Source: Leucobacter muris
GTDB lineage: Bacteria; Actinomycetota; Actinomycetes; Actinomycetales; Microbacteriaceae
DNA length: 64,000 nucleotides
Reading direction: 5' to 3'
Assembly: GCF_004028235.1 (NCBI RefSeq)
Contig: NZ_CP035037.1
Location: 2,046,001 to 2,110,000, forward strand
The notes beneath the pieces were generated by a model, which did no database searches, was not told the origin of the DNA, and saw nothing but the letters and a program-made list of their open reading frames with translations. The position numbers and the translations under genes were made by a program. Shown in pieces: positions 35,207 through 44,476 of this stretch (position 1 is its first letter; every line of letters starts with the position of its first letter).

Positions 35207-36615
35207 TCGCCGGCGGGAGTGCCGGCGCCACCCTCGAGCTCGGCGAACTTGGCCGCCATCGTCGGGTTCTTGCGGGTGAGCTTCTTGATCGTAACGCCCT
35301 GCGCCTTGTCGTTCGCCAGGCGCAGGTTGCGCTCGGAGCCCAGCAGTTCGTCTTTCACCTTCTGCAGCCTCGCGATCGCCTTGTCGATCTCTTCGATCGC
35401 AGTGTGGAACTTTCTCGTGGCGAGTTCGTAATTGCGCCCGAACGCCCCCTTGAAGGCATCGAGCTCGTCTTCGAAGTTGGTGATGTCGATGTTCTGCGCC
35501 TTCACGTGCTCGAGCTCGGCCTTGTACTTCAGCGCGTTCAACGCCCCGTTGCGCAGCAGCGTGATGAGCGGCAGGAAGAACTGCGGCCGCACCACGTACA
35601 TCTTCGGATACCGGTGCGAGACGTCGACGATGCCGTCGTTGTAGTACTCGTTCTCGGGCTCGAGCAGCGAGACGAGCACCGCGTACTCGCAGCCCTTCTC
35701 GGTGCGGTCCCTGTCGAGCTCTTTGAAGAAGTCTTCGTTCTTCTTCTTCGTCGCGGTGGTGTCGGCCTCGTTCTTCATCTCGAACATGATCGAGACGACC
35801 TCGACGCCGTTCGGGTCGAGATCCCGGAAGATGTAGTCGCCCTTGCTGCCGGAACTCGCGTCGTTGTCCTTCTCGAAGTAGGCGCTCGGGAAGGCCATGG
35901 CGCGGTACCGGTTGAACGTGTTCTCGCAGTGCAGCTCGAGCGTCTCGCCGATCATCTTCGTCGACAGCCGCGCCTTCATGTCGCGCAGACGCTCGATCTC
36001 GAGCTCGCGGTCTCTCAGCTGCGTCTCGTACCGATCCTTCAGCGACTGCTGCGCGAGCTGCTTCTCGAGCTCTGCCCGTTCCAGCCCGCTCTGCAGCTCG
36101 TCGCGCTCCCGTTCCACGGCGCCGACCGCCTCGGCGAGGGCGAGCCTCTGCGAGAGCTCGACCGCCTCGAGCTTCGACCGCAGCTGCTGGATCTGCGAAT
36201 CCTTCGTCGCGGCCGCCCGCTGCAGCTCGGCCACGAGCTTCGCCTCGGCCAGCTCCACCGCCGCCTGCGTCTCCTGCCGGGCCTGCTCGAGTTCGTTCGC
36301 GAGCGCGTCGCGCTCTTTTTCGACCGCGCCGAGCGCCTCGGCGACGGCGAGGCGCCTCGCGGTCTCGCCGGCCTCGATCTTCGCCTGCAGCTCGTGGATC
36401 TCGGCGTCTTTCGCGGCGGCTGCGCGCTGCATCTCGCCCGCCGACCGCGCGGCCGCGAGTTCGAGCGCCTTCGCCTTGTCCTGCTCGGCCAGCTCGAGCC
36501 GCTCATGCAGCTGCTGTTCGAACTCGTGGTCGCGCACCTGCTTCAGGATGTCGGCGTACCCGGCCTCGTCGACGGTGAACGCCTTGGCGCAGTGCGGGCA
36601 CTTGATCTCATGCAT
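35203..36615 (-). CDS. DUF2130 family coiled-coil protein
   Basis: This 470-aa protein starts with a small metal-knuckle-like [17 protein letters not shown] (Cys6, Cys9). A long coiled coil follows (about 30-220) in which residues 61-104 and 130-173 are near-identical repeats 69 residues apart. The C-terminal DUF2130 domain contains [40 protein letters not shown] and [19 protein letters not shown], a nuclease-like (PD-(D/E)XK/RmuC-like) core with E-x-K. It is coupled by overlap to the helicase gene, so they may act together on nucleic acids (inference). Confidence 0.85.
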   Translation of the reverse strand: MHEIKCPHCAKAFTVDEAGYADILKQVRDHEFEQQLHERLELAEQDKAKALELAAARSAGEMQRAAAAKDAEIHELQAKIEAGETARRLAVAEALGAVEKERDALANELEQARQETQAAVELAEAKLVAELQRAAATKDSQIQQLRSKLEAVELSQRLALAEAVGAVERERDELQSGLERAELEKQLAQQSLKDRYETQLRDRELEIERLRDMKARLSTKMIGETLELHCENTFNRYRAMAFPSAYFEKDNDASSGSKGDYIFRDLDPNGVEVVSIMFEMKNEADTTATKKKNEDFFKELDRDRTEKGCEYAVLVSLLEPENEYYNDGIVDVSHRYPKMYVVRPQFFLPLITLLRNGALNALKYKAELEHVKAQNIDITNFEDELDAFKGAFGRNYELATRKFHTAIEEIDKAIARLQKVKDELLGSERNLRLANDKAQGVTIKKLTRKNPTMAAKFAELEGGAGTPAGE

Positions 36616-36737
36616 CCGGAGCCTCCCTCGACCTGTCTCGGAACGCTTCCAACCTTCCCACAGACCACCGACATTCCCGCTCCGAGCGCTCCGGCACGGG
36701 GCGCACCGGGCTCCTCGAGGATGTCAGACGTGCTCGA

Positions 36738-36743
36738 TACACT
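36738..36743 (+). promoter_or_regulatory. -10 box for leaderless oxidoreductase transcript
   Basis: TACACT is followed by seven bases and the ATG at 36751, the leaderless pattern. Confidence 0.45.
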
Positions 36744-36750
36744 GCGATGC

Positions 36751-37845
36751 ATGGCAGATCCGATCCTCTTCCGCCCGTTCCGGCTCCGCGACCTCGAGGT
36801 GCGCAACCGATTGTGGGTCTCCCCGATGTGCCAGTACTCGATCGAGCAGCAGCACGGGGTGCCGGGTGACTGGCATCTGCAGCACATCGGCGCGCTCGCT
36901 CGCGGCGGCGCCGGCCTCGTCACCGTCGAGGCGACGGCGGTTGCGCCCGAGGGCCGCATCTCGCCTCGCGATGTGGGGCTCTGGAACGACGAGCAGACGG
37001 CGGCGTTCGCGCGCCTGGCGAGCATCGCGCATGCGCACGGCGCGCGCATCGCGGTGCAGCTCGCACACGCCGGCCGCAAGGCTTCCACTTATCCGTGGCT
37101 GCCCGGCCAGCCCGACGGCACCGTGCCGATCATCGAGGGAGGCTGGCAGACCGTGGCCCCTTCCGAGGCCGCGTTCGGTGAGCTCGCCGCGCCCCGCGCG
37201 CTCGGCGCCGACGAGATCGCGGGCATCGTGGAGGCGTTCGCGACCGCCGCCGATCGCGCCGTCGCCGCCGGCCTCGACGCCGTCGAGGTGCACGCCGCCC
37301 ACGGCTACCTGCTGCACGAGTTCCTGTCGCCGCTCTCGAACCTGCGCGGTGACGGCTACGGGGGCGATCTCGAGCGCCGCGCACGGCTGCTGCGCGAGAT
37401 CGTGCGCACGATCCGCGGCCGCCACGCCCGCCTGCCGATCCTCGTGCGCATCTCGGCGACCGGGTGGGTCGAGGGCGGCTTCGACCTCGACGAGGCCGAG
37501 CGGGTCGTGTCCTGGCTCGCCGAAGACGGCGCCGACCTCGTCGACGTTTCGTCCGGCGGCAACGTACCCGTCGCCCCGATCCCCGTCGGCCCCGCCTACC
37601 AGACGCCCCTCGCGGCTCGGCTGCGCGGCAGTCTGCCCGCCGAGGCGATCGCCGTCGGCACGGTCGGCCTCATCACCGAGGCCGCGCAAGCCGAGTCGAT
37701 TCTCGTCACCGGGCAGGCCGACGTGGTCTTCCTGGGCCGGGCGCTCCTCGCCGATCCGCACCTGCCGCTGCGGTGGGCGCACGAGCTGCGAGCTCCCTCG
37801 GCCGAGGCGCTCGTTCCGCCGCAGTACCACCGCGCGCGCTTCTGA
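36751..37845 (+). CDS. NADH:flavin oxidoreductase, old yellow enzyme family (YqjM-like)
   Basis: The 364-aa TIM-barrel flavoprotein reduces activated C=C bonds using FMN and NAD(P)H. The YqjM subgroup signs are SPMCQYS with Cys27, EATAVAPEGRISPRDVGLW, VHAAHGYLLHEFLSPLSNLR with the substrate-binding His, and YGGDLERRARLLREIV. The start at 36751 is chosen because it gives the conserved MADPILFRPFRL and a leaderless promoter; an ATG at 36721 is in frame but poorly placed. It stands alone, divergent from the DUF2130-helicase pair. Confidence 0.92.
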   Translation: MADPILFRPFRLRDLEVRNRLWVSPMCQYSIEQQHGVPGDWHLQHIGALARGGAGLVTVEATAVAPEGRISPRDVGLWNDEQTAAFARLASIAHAHGARIAVQLAHAGRKASTYPWLPGQPDGTVPIIEGGWQTVAPSEAAFGELAAPRALGADEIAGIVEAFATAADRAVAAGLDAVEVHAAHGYLLHEFLSPLSNLRGDGYGGDLERRARLLREIVRTIRGRHARLPILVRISATGWVEGGFDLDEAERVVSWLAEDGADLVDVSSGGNVPVAPIPVGPAYQTPLAARLRGSLPAEAIAVGTVGLITEAAQAESILVTGQADVVFLGRALLADPHLPLRWAHELRAPSAEALVPPQYHRARF

Positions 37846-37855
37846 TCCGCGCCCC

Positions 37856-37887
37856 GCGCCGCGTCTGCTCGGCGCCGCGTCTGCTCG
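37856..37887. repeat. 16-bp tandem duplication after the oxidoreductase gene
   Basis: GCGCCGCGTCTGCTCG occurs twice head to tail (37856-37871, 37872-37887). A small hairpin GCCGCC-GCAA-GGCGGC (37890-37905) follows and might end the oxidoreductase transcript. Confidence 0.75.
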
Positions 37888-37929
37888 GCGGCCGCCGCAA
37901 GGCGGCACCGCATCCGTCGCACCTCGGCA

Positions 37930-37971
37930 TCGGTGTCGGTGTCGGTATCGGTGTCGGTGTCGGTGTCGGTG
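37930..37971. repeat. Hexanucleotide repeat (TCGGTG)7 upstream of the AlkZ-like gene
   Basis: Seven units of TCGGTG, the third being TCGGTA, end nine bases before the TACACT -10 box and so occupy the -35 and upstream region of the next gene. Confidence 0.85.
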
Positions 37972-37979
37972 GCCCGGTT

Positions 37980-37985
37980 TACACT
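37980..37985 (+). promoter_or_regulatory. -10 box for leaderless AlkZ-like transcript
   Basis: TACACT is followed by six bases and the ATG at 37992. Confidence 0.5.
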
Positions 37986-37991
37986 GACCGC

Positions 37992-39173
37992 ATGACCGAA
38001 ACGATCAGCACCGGGCAGCTGCTCGGCCTGCGCATGCGCGCGCTGGGGCTCGCCGGCGAGGCGCTCTCGCCGCCGGGCCGGGCGGCGGGAGCGCAGCGCA
38101 TCGCGGCGGTCGCACGGCGCATGCTCGCCGTGCAGGGGCAGGACTGGCGCTCCTCGCGCTGGGCGCTCGGGCTCCGCGCGCCGGGCACGGGGCTCGCCGA
38201 CGTACACGCGGCGTTCGACGAGGGCCTCATCGTGCGCTCGTGGCCGATGCGCGGCACCATCCACGTCGTCGCGGCCCAAGACATCGGCTGGATGCAGCGG
38301 GCGACGAACCACCGCGTGCTCTCCGGCGCGCCCAAACGGCGCGAGTATCTGGGCATGAGCGACGCGGTGCTCGACCGGCTCGTCGAGGTGTCGATGGAGG
38401 CGCTCACCGGGCTCGCGGCGGAAGGAAGCGGGCTCGACCGCGACTCCCTCGCTGCGACCTGGACCGAGGCGGGCATCGAGTGGCAGGGCAACTGGCGGTA
38501 CCACCTGATCTGGTGGCTGTGCCAGAACGGCCTCGCCGTGTTCGGGCCCGCGCGCGGCGGCGAGCCGCTGCTCGTGCGCGCCGACGAGTGGATCCGCGAT
38601 CCCCGCTCCCTCGAGGGCGACGAGGCGCTCGCCGAACTCGCGGCTCGGTACGCCGAGGCGCGCGGGCCGATCCGAGAACGCGATCTGGCCTGGTGGACGG
38701 GACTGACGGTGCGCGAGGCCCGGCAGGCGATCGCGCTCGCCTCCGAGAGCGGTCGCCTCGCGCCGCTGCGCCTCGACGGGGCTGCGGGTGCCGCGGGCGC
38801 GCTCTGGGCGCACCCGCGGCTGCTCACCACGTCGTCGGTCGACTCGGCGAGCGATCCGTGGCTGATGCTGCCCGCGTTCGACGAGCACCTGCTCGGCTAC
38901 ACCGATCGTGAGGCGCAGCTCGACCCCGCCCACTTCGAACGCATCGTGCCGGGCCGCAACGGCATGTTCCTCGCGACGGTGGTCGCCGACGGCAGGATTG
39001 TTGGCACCTGGAGGCGCGGCACGCGCAAGCCCGAGGGCCTGGAACTGTCGGCGCTTCCCGGCGAGCGCATCGACGTCGACGCGCTCGCCCCTGCCGCCAC
39101 GCGCTGGAGCGCCTTCCACGGGCAGCAGGCGCCCGCCCTCGCCCTCACCGACCCCGCGGTCGGCCGACGGTGA
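37992..39173 (+). CDS. Winged-helix DNA-binding protein, AlkZ-like (HTH_42) DNA glycosylase family
   Basis: The 393-aa protein matches the YcaQ/AlkZ superfamily: AVQGQDWRSSRWALGLR contains the catalytic Q-x-Q (Gln48, Gln50), SWPMRGTIHVV is the substrate beta-hairpin region, and the C-terminal LPAFDEHLLGYTDRE is typical of actinobacterial AlkX/AlkZ proteins. These enzymes excise alkylated bases or unhook interstrand cross-links. The Q-G-Q-D pattern indicates the group of secondary glycosylases found widely in actinobacteria, whose natural lesion is not defined. The gene is monocistronic behind a repeat-containing promoter. Confidence 0.82.
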   Translation: MTETISTGQLLGLRMRALGLAGEALSPPGRAAGAQRIAAVARRMLAVQGQDWRSSRWALGLRAPGTGLADVHAAFDEGLIVRSWPMRGTIHVVAAQDIGWMQRATNHRVLSGAPKRREYLGMSDAVLDRLVEVSMEALTGLAAEGSGLDRDSLAATWTEAGIEWQGNWRYHLIWWLCQNGLAVFGPARGGEPLLVRADEWIRDPRSLEGDEALAELAARYAEARGPIRERDLAWWTGLTVREARQAIALASESGRLAPLRLDGAAGAAGALWAHPRLLTTSSVDSASDPWLMLPAFDEHLLGYTDREAQLDPAHFERIVPGRNGMFLATVVADGRIVGTWRRGTRKPEGLELSALPGERIDVDALAPAATRWSAFHGQQAPALALTDPAVGRR

Positions 39174-39244
39174 TCCGGCCTCCCACGCCGCCGGGCCCCG
39201 CACGTCGATCCGAAGCCGCGCCCCGGCCGTGAGAACCTAGAACC

Positions 39245-41029
39245 ATGGAATTCGGCCTCCTCTCCGTGATCGCGGTGATCCTGCTCGTCGGGGCGTCGAT
39301 CGTCGGCAGCAAGATCCGCGTGGCGGCTCCCCTGCTGCTCGTCGTGGTCGGCATCGGCATCGGCTATCTGCCGTTCGTGCCGCTCATCGACATCGACCCC
39401 GAGATCATCCTGGTGGTCGTGCTGCCGCCACTGCTCTACTCGGCCGCGGTCAACGTGCCGATCGTCGATTTCCGACGCAACTTCCGGCCCGTCATCGGCC
39501 TGTCGGTGCTGCTCGTCATCATCTCGGCGGTGGCCGTCGGCTTCCTCGTGCACTGGATCGTGCCCGACATCCCGCTCGCCGCTGCCATCGCGCTCGGCGC
39601 GGTCATCAGCCCCACCGACGCGGTCGCGGCGACCTCCATCGGCAAACGGCTCGGCATGCCCGAGCGCGTCGTCTCCATCCTCGAGGGCGAGAGCCTCGTC
39701 AACGACGCCACCTCGCTCGTGCTCTTGAAGACCGCCACCGCGGCCGTGGCGGGCAGCTTCGCGCTCTCCTCGGCCACGGGATCGTTCTTCCTCTCCGTCT
39801 CGGTCGCGATCGCCGTCGGCCTGCTCTTCGGCGTGATCACGGTGTGGATCCGGTCGAAGCTCACCAGCCCCGTGCACGACACGATCATCTCGTTCATCGT
39901 GCCCTTCGTCGCCTTCATCCCCGCCGAAGAGCTGCACGCCTCCGGCGTGCTGGCCGTCGTGGTGACGGGGCTCTACACCGGCCACCACGCCTCGCAGCGC
40001 TTCAGCGCCTCCGCGCGCACCAACGAGCGGCTCAACTGGCGCACCGTGCAGTTCCTGCTCGAGAACGGCGTGTTCCTCATCATGGGGCTGCAGCTGCACT
40101 CGCTGGTGGCGCAGGTCGGCGAGAGCGAGTTGCGACTGCAGCACATCGGCCTGCTCTCGCTCGGGCTCGTCGCACTGCTCATCCTCTGCCGCTCGGCCTT
40201 CATGGTGCCGCTCATCGCCGGCATGCAGCGCGTGACGCGGCGCTACGAGCGCCGCAACGCGGGGTACGCGCACCTCAACGAGCGGGTGCAGAGCTCGGGC
40301 ATCGCCGACAGGGACGACGGCCGCTTCAGAGACCGGCTGCGCAAGCTCGACATCCGAACCCGGCGTTCGGCGGCCGACCTCGAGCACGAGCGCGAGCAGC
40401 AGCTCGGCTGGCGCGATGGCGTCGTGCTGTCGTGGAGCGGCATGCGCGGCGTGGTCACCCTCGCTGCGGCCCAGTCGATCCCCACCACCGTTCCCTACCG
40501 CCCGCAGCTCGTGCTCGCCGCCTTCGCGGTCGCCGTGATCACCCTGCTGCTGCACGGCCTCACGCTGCCCGCCTTCATCCGCAAGCTCTGGCCCGACGGC
40601 GCCGGTACCGGGCAGGAGAAGGCCGAGATCGTCTCGCTCTCCAGAGACCTCTACGAGGCCGCCGACGAGGCCATCGACGAGGCCATCGAGGAGCGCGAGA
40701 GGGAGCTCGAGAAGGAGGCACCGCAGCCGCCGAAGGATGCGCGGCAGCAGGAGCAGACCGACATCGCGGTGCAGCGCGCCCGCGCGAGCGCTCGCAGCGC
40801 CCTGCTCCCCCTGGCAGCCGCGGCCGCGCCCACCCTCCCCATCGAGGTGCAGGGCGCCGAGCATCCGGCGCAGACGTATCAGAGGCTCGCCCGAGTCGCC
40901 CTCGAGGCCCAGCGGGAGGCGCTGCTCGAGGAGCGGGCGATCGGGCGCTACAGCTCCCAGGCCATCCACGCGGCCGAGCTCGCGCTCGACGCCTACGAGA
41001 CCCGGCTGCTGCCTCCGACCGCGCACTGA
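39245..41029 (+). CDS. Na+/H+ antiporter, CPA1 family
   Basis: The 594-aa membrane protein has about 12 segments. The ion site is visible as GAVISPTDAVAATSIGKRLG and ILEGESLVNDATSLVL (N-D pair), and SGMRGVVTLAAAQSIP is the conserved arginine-containing segment 11. A cytoplasmic tail of about 150 residues, rich in charged heptads (EERERELEKEAPQ), follows. Such antiporters expel Na+ in exchange for H+ for pH and salt control. The gene is single; a small hairpin at 41075-41089 lies between it and the convergent aldR-type gene. Confidence 0.9.
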   Translation: MEFGLLSVIAVILLVGASIVGSKIRVAAPLLLVVVGIGIGYLPFVPLIDIDPEIILVVVLPPLLYSAAVNVPIVDFRRNFRPVIGLSVLLVIISAVAVGFLVHWIVPDIPLAAAIALGAVISPTDAVAATSIGKRLGMPERVVSILEGESLVNDATSLVLLKTATAAVAGSFALSSATGSFFLSVSVAIAVGLLFGVITVWIRSKLTSPVHDTIISFIVPFVAFIPAEELHASGVLAVVVTGLYTGHHASQRFSASARTNERLNWRTVQFLLENGVFLIMGLQLHSLVAQVGESELRLQHIGLLSLGLVALLILCRSAFMVPLIAGMQRVTRRYERRNAGYAHLNERVQSSGIADRDDGRFRDRLRKLDIRTRRSAADLEHEREQQLGWRDGVVLSWSGMRGVVTLAAAQSIPTTVPYRPQLVLAAFAVAVITLLLHGLTLPAFIRKLWPDGAGTGQEKAEIVSLSRDLYEAADEAIDEAIEERERELEKEAPQPPKDARQQEQTDIAVQRARASARSALLPLAAAAAPTLPIEVQGAEHPAQTYQRLARVALEAQREALLEERAIGRYSSQAIHAAELALDAYETRLLPPTAH

Positions 41030-41074
41030 CGCGCAGACCGGTCAGGGCAGCGGTTCGGCCGGTCCGGCCGATCA

Positions 41075-41089
41075 GCGGGCTCGGCCCGC
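41075..41089. terminator. Small hairpin between antiporter and aldR-like gene
   Basis: GCGGGC-TCG-GCCCGC lies between two convergent stop codons. It is short and has no T-run, so its terminator role is only likely. Confidence 0.4.
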
Positions 41090-41093
41090 GGAC

Positions 41094-41579
41094 TCAGGCC
41101 TGCACGGGGTTCTGGTGATGGCTGAAGACGATGCTCGTGCGGGTGGACGACACCGCGGGGTGCGCCGAGAGGTGCTCCATGACGAAGTCGCGCACGTGAT
41201 CCGAATCGCGCGCGGCGAGATGGATGATGAAGTCTTCGACGCCGCCCAGGAAGAAGAGCTGCATCACCTCGGGCAGCGAGCGCAGCTCATCGCTCAGCTC
41301 GGCGATCCGCTGCCGCGCGCCCGATCGCACGGTGACGCTCACGAGCACCTGCAGCCCGAGCCCCATGGCGCGCGGGTCGACCGAGGCCGTGAAACCCGTG
41401 ATGATGCCGCGCGAGACCAGGCTGCGCACGCGGGCGATGCACGTCGACGCGGCGACGCCCACCCGTTCCGCCAGTTCGGCGTTCGTGATGCGGCCGTTCG
41501 TCTGCAGTTCCTCCACGATCTTGCGGTCGACCTGATCCAGGCTCGCCTCGGGGCGCAGATTCTTCGAATCCTCAGTCAT
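41094..41579 (-). CDS. aldR: Lrp/AsnC family regulator of alanine dehydrogenase (AldR-like)
   Basis: This 161-aa regulator has an N-terminal helix-turn-helix (LDQVDRKIVEELQTNGRITN, then AELAERVGVAASTCIARVRS) and the RAM effector domain with the ligand-loop MQLFFLGGVEDFIIHL. It is divergent from ald, the same arrangement as mycobacterial aldR-ald, where it senses alanine and controls ald. The ATG at 41579 has GGAG five bases upstream. The 182-bp gap holds an inverted repeat TTTCCG-N22-CGGAAA likely used by it. Confidence 0.87.
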   Translation of the reverse strand: MTEDSKNLRPEASLDQVDRKIVEELQTNGRITNAELAERVGVAASTCIARVRSLVSRGIITGFTASVDPRAMGLGLQVLVSVTVRSGARQRIAELSDELRSLPEVMQLFFLGGVEDFIIHLAARDSDHVRDFVMEHLSAHPAVSSTRTSIVFSHHQNPVQA

Positions 41580-41622
41580 CACAGCTCCGTTTTCGCTCTA
41601 TTACTCTCCACTTTAGCGACTA

Positions 41623-41667
41623 TTTCCGAAGAGAATTCATGTTTCTTTTACGGAAAGCGAATATACT
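41623..41667 (+). promoter_or_regulatory. ald promoter with candidate AldR site
   Basis: An inverted repeat TTTCCG (41623-41628) and CGGAAA (41651-41656) lies in an unusually AT-rich stretch. A good -10 box TATACT follows at 41662-41667; the 5' leader of ald would be about 88 nt. Lrp-family proteins bind such long-spaced dyads. Confidence 0.55.
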
Positions 41668-41761
41668 GCACAATCGGAGACATCCCATGCCGTGATCACG
41701 CACGCGAACGATCAACAGGCATACGGACCTACATCGCATTCCGAACACTCTGGAGCAGATC

Positions 41762-42889
41762 ATGCACGTCGGTATCCCCACCGAAATCAAGAACAACGAG
41801 AACCGCGTCGCCATCACGCAGGCCGGCGTCTACGAGCTGGCCCGCCGCGGCCACGAGGTGCTGGTGCAGGCCGGCGCCGGCCTCGGTTCGGCGATCACCG
41901 ACGAAGAGTACGCCGCCGCCGGCGCCAAGATCGTCGAGAGCGCGGATCAGGTCTGGGCCGACTCCGACATGATCCTCAAGGTCAAGGAGCCCATCGCCTC
42001 CGAGTACGACAAGCTGCGCAAGGGTCAGGTGCTCTTCACCTACCTGCACCTCGCCGCCGAGAAGGCTCTCACCGAGGCCGTGCTCGCATCGGGCACCACC
42101 GCGATCGCCTACGAGACCGTGCAGCTGCCGAACCGCGGCCTGCCGCTCCTCGCGCCCATGTCCGAGGTCGCCGGGCGCCTCTCGGTGCAGGTCGGCGCCT
42201 ACTCGCTCATGAAGGCCAACGGCGGCCGCGGCATCCTCCTCGGCGGCGTGACCGCGACCCGTCGCGGCAAGGTCGTCGTGATCGGCGGCGGCGCGGCCGG
42301 CGAGCAGGCGGCCCGCATCGCCTACGGCATGGGCGCCGAGGTCACCGTGATCGACATCGCGATCCCCCGCCTGAAGCAGCTCGAGGACGAGTTCAACGGT
42401 CGCATCCAGACTCGCACCTCGAACGCGCACAACATCACCGAGGCGCTCAAGGACGCCGACCTCGTCATCGGCTCCGTGCTGATCCCGGGCGAGAAGGCTC
42501 CGAAGCTCGTCACCGACGAGATGGTCGCGCAGATGAAGCAGGGCTCGGTGCTCGTCGACATCGCCATCGATCAGGGCGGCTGCTTCGAGAACTCGAAGCC
42601 CACCACCCACGACAACCCCACGTTCGAGGTGCACAACTCGATCTACTACTGCGTCGCGAACATGCCCGGCGCGGTGCCCGAGACCTCGACCGCGGCGCTC
42701 ACCAACGCGACGCTCCCCTACGTGGTCGCGATCGCCGACAAGGGCTGGGTCAAGGCGCTGAACGACGACGCGTCGCTCGCGAAGGGCCTCAACGCGCACG
42801 AGGGCGTCCTCACCAACCACGGCGTCTCGCTGGCGTTCCCCGAGCTCGCCTCGGCGTCGCTCGAGGAGACCCTCGCCGCCCAGGCGTAA
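41762..42889 (+). CDS. ald: Alanine dehydrogenase
   Basis: The 375-aa enzyme converts L-alanine and NAD+ to pyruvate, ammonium and NADH, and runs in reverse to make alanine. Landmarks are [39 protein letters not shown] with the substrate lysines, TYLHLAAEK with the catalytic His, and the nucleotide-binding [25 protein letters not shown] site lies six bases before the ATG. A strong terminator follows. Divergent regulation by the AldR-like protein is expected. Confidence 0.96.
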   Translation: MHVGIPTEIKNNENRVAITQAGVYELARRGHEVLVQAGAGLGSAITDEEYAAAGAKIVESADQVWADSDMILKVKEPIASEYDKLRKGQVLFTYLHLAAEKALTEAVLASGTTAIAYETVQLPNRGLPLLAPMSEVAGRLSVQVGAYSLMKANGGRGILLGGVTATRRGKVVVIGGGAAGEQAARIAYGMGAEVTVIDIAIPRLKQLEDEFNGRIQTRTSNAHNITEALKDADLVIGSVLIPGEKAPKLVTDEMVAQMKQGSVLVDIAIDQGGCFENSKPTTHDNPTFEVHNSIYYCVANMPGAVPETSTAALTNATLPYVVAIADKGWVKALNDDASLAKGLNAHEGVLTNHGVSLAFPELASASLEETLAAQA

Positions 42890-42909
42890 GCCCGGTCGAC
42901 GCTCCTGCA

Positions 42910-42945
42910 CAGTGGGCCCCGCTTCTTCGGAAGCGGGGCCCGCTG
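42910..42945. terminator. Strong terminator after ald (UUCG tetraloop)
   Basis: GGGCCCCGCTTC (42914-42925) pairs with GAAGCGGGGCCC (42930-42941) around a TTCG tetraloop; flanking bases extend the stem to about 16 bp. It lies between convergent genes and may serve both. Confidence 0.9.
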
Positions 42946-42977
42946 GCGTCTGCGGGGAGGATGCGCCCCGTCGGGGC

Positions 42978-44300
42978 TCAGAGCGTGGGCTCTCCGATCG
43001 AGAGCATCAGACGGTTGGCCCAGTTGAAGAACGCGCCCGCCTGGATGACGTCGAGCAGCGAGAGCTCGTCGAGGCCGGCCTCCCGCAGCGCGGCGATCTC
43101 GGCGGCGCCGAAGCGCGACGGCGTCGCGGTCAGCGCCACGGTGGCGTCGATGATCGCGTCGAGCCGGGGCGACAGGCGGGCCGAGACCCCCTCGTCGAGC
43201 AGGCGCTGCACGTCGTCGCGGTCGGCTCCGTTCTCGCTCGCGAAGCGCGCGTGCACGGAGGCGCAGAAGACGCAGCCGTTGTAGCGCGACGCGGCGGCCG
43301 CGGCGACCTCGCGCTCTGCACGGGGCAGCCCGGCATCGGTGTTCGTGAAGATGTCGAGGTCGGTGAGCGTGCGCTCGCGCAGGGCCTCGGGATCGCGCGC
43401 GAGCAGCCTGAAGTAGGGCATGTGCACACGGTCGCGCTGCACGAGCGCCTCGTAGTGGCGCTCGGTGAACTCAGCGACGGGCAGCGGTTGCAGCCACGGC
43501 TTCCAGCCGAGCACCTGCTGCGTGAATCGCGGCGGTTCCTCGACGCTGGGGGCCTGCGGCAGTCGTTCGGAGGCGCCGGGGGCCGCGGGGGTGGAAGCTC
43601 CGTCGGCGCGCTCGCCGGCAGCGCGGGCCACGTCAGCGGCGAGCTCAGGCAGGGACGCCGCCCCCTCACCCGTGCTCAGTTCGCCGAGTCCCTGCACGAC
43701 CCGCAGCTGGAATGTGAGGAACGAGATCAGTTGCGAGAGCGTGACGACGCCGGTGGTGCTCCAGCCCGCGTCGAGCAGGTGCTGCAGGGGCTCGCGAGCG
43801 GCGTCGCGGGGATGCAGCACGAGCAGATGGGCGTGCTCGAGCGCGGCCGAGAGCCGATCGCCGAGGGCGTAGGCGGCCTCGACCGACGACACGCTGTAGA
43901 CGGGGCCGACGGTGCTCTCGGGTGCGTTCTCGGCTCGGAACGCGCCGTAGGGTCCCGATCCCGCGGCGCGCTCCGCCTCGGCCACGATCAACGGTTCGAG
44001 GGCTTCGCCGGCGCCGGCGCCGAGGCCCTTGCCGGTCTCGCGCAGCAGCGCCCCGTAGAACTCGACCGCGGGGGCCTGTCGGTGCAGGCGCGCGACGAAC
44101 AGGGCGACCGCGGCGCGTTCGGCCAGCGCGACGTGCGAGGTGTCGTCGGGCAGGAACAGCGCTTCGAAGCTGCCCTGGGCGTGCGTGCGTGCCTCCGGTC
44201 GCCGCGCGCGGGCCGCGTCGAGGGCGTCGCCCGGGGCGATACCCGCCAGCGCGTCGATGATGTCGGTGGTCGCGGGTACGGTCGAGGTATTCGATGGCAT
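42978..44300 (-). CDS. CMD domain - alkylhydroperoxidase (AhpD-like) fusion protein
   Basis: The 440-aa protein joins two carboxymuconolactone-decarboxylase folds. The N-terminal half (about 1-215) resembles the Avi_7170-type CMD protein and lacks the CxxC motif. The C-terminal half (about 255-440) resembles the Avi_7169-type peroxidase, with Cys343, Cys346 and His350 in [10 protein letters not shown], the AhpD thiol-disulfide centre. In most genomes the two are separate neighbouring genes next to a KPN_01854-type ABC transporter, as here. The ABC genes lie directly upstream; the substrate of the peroxidase is unknown. Confidence 0.83.
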   Translation of the reverse strand: MPSNTSTVPATTDIIDALAGIAPGDALDAARARRPEARTHAQGSFEALFLPDDTSHVALAERAAVALFVARLHRQAPAVEFYGALLRETGKGLGAGAGEALEPLIVAEAERAAGSGPYGAFRAENAPESTVGPVYSVSSVEAAYALGDRLSAALEHAHLLVLHPRDAAREPLQHLLDAGWSTTGVVTLSQLISFLTFQLRVVQGLGELSTGEGAASLPELAADVARAAGERADGASTPAAPGASERLPQAPSVEEPPRFTQQVLGWKPWLQPLPVAEFTERHYEALVQRDRVHMPYFRLLARDPEALRERTLTDLDIFTNTDAGLPRAEREVAAAAASRYNGCVFCASVHARFASENGADRDDVQRLLDEGVSARLSPRLDAIIDATVALTATPSRFGAAEIAALREAGLDELSLLDVIQAGAFFNWANRLMLSIGEPTL

Positions 44301-44444
44301 GAGGGTTCCGTTCGAGAGGAGATGGGATGGACGATCGAACTCGCGCAGCGCCGGTGCGGGATCCCCCGGCGGGTCGCAGCGGCGAGCCGAGTGGCGAAGC
44401 GGTGCGCCGACCTGGGATCGTCGGCGCGGGCGTTCTCGGGGGCC

Positions 44445-44470
44445 GCGTCAGCGGGAGCCTCCGCTGACGC
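44445..44470 (-). terminator. Hairpin between ABC ATPase and CMD-AhpD genes
   Basis: GCGTCAGCGG (44445-44454) pairs perfectly with CCGCTGACGC (44461-44470), a 10-bp stem and 6-nt loop directly after the ATPase stop codon. It may attenuate transcription into the CMD-AhpD gene 145 bp further on. Confidence 0.7.
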
Positions 44471-44476
44471 CCTCCC

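Noticed and set aside
42322..42567. Antisense frame in ald
   Set aside because: Shadow of a well-supported gene without independent signal.
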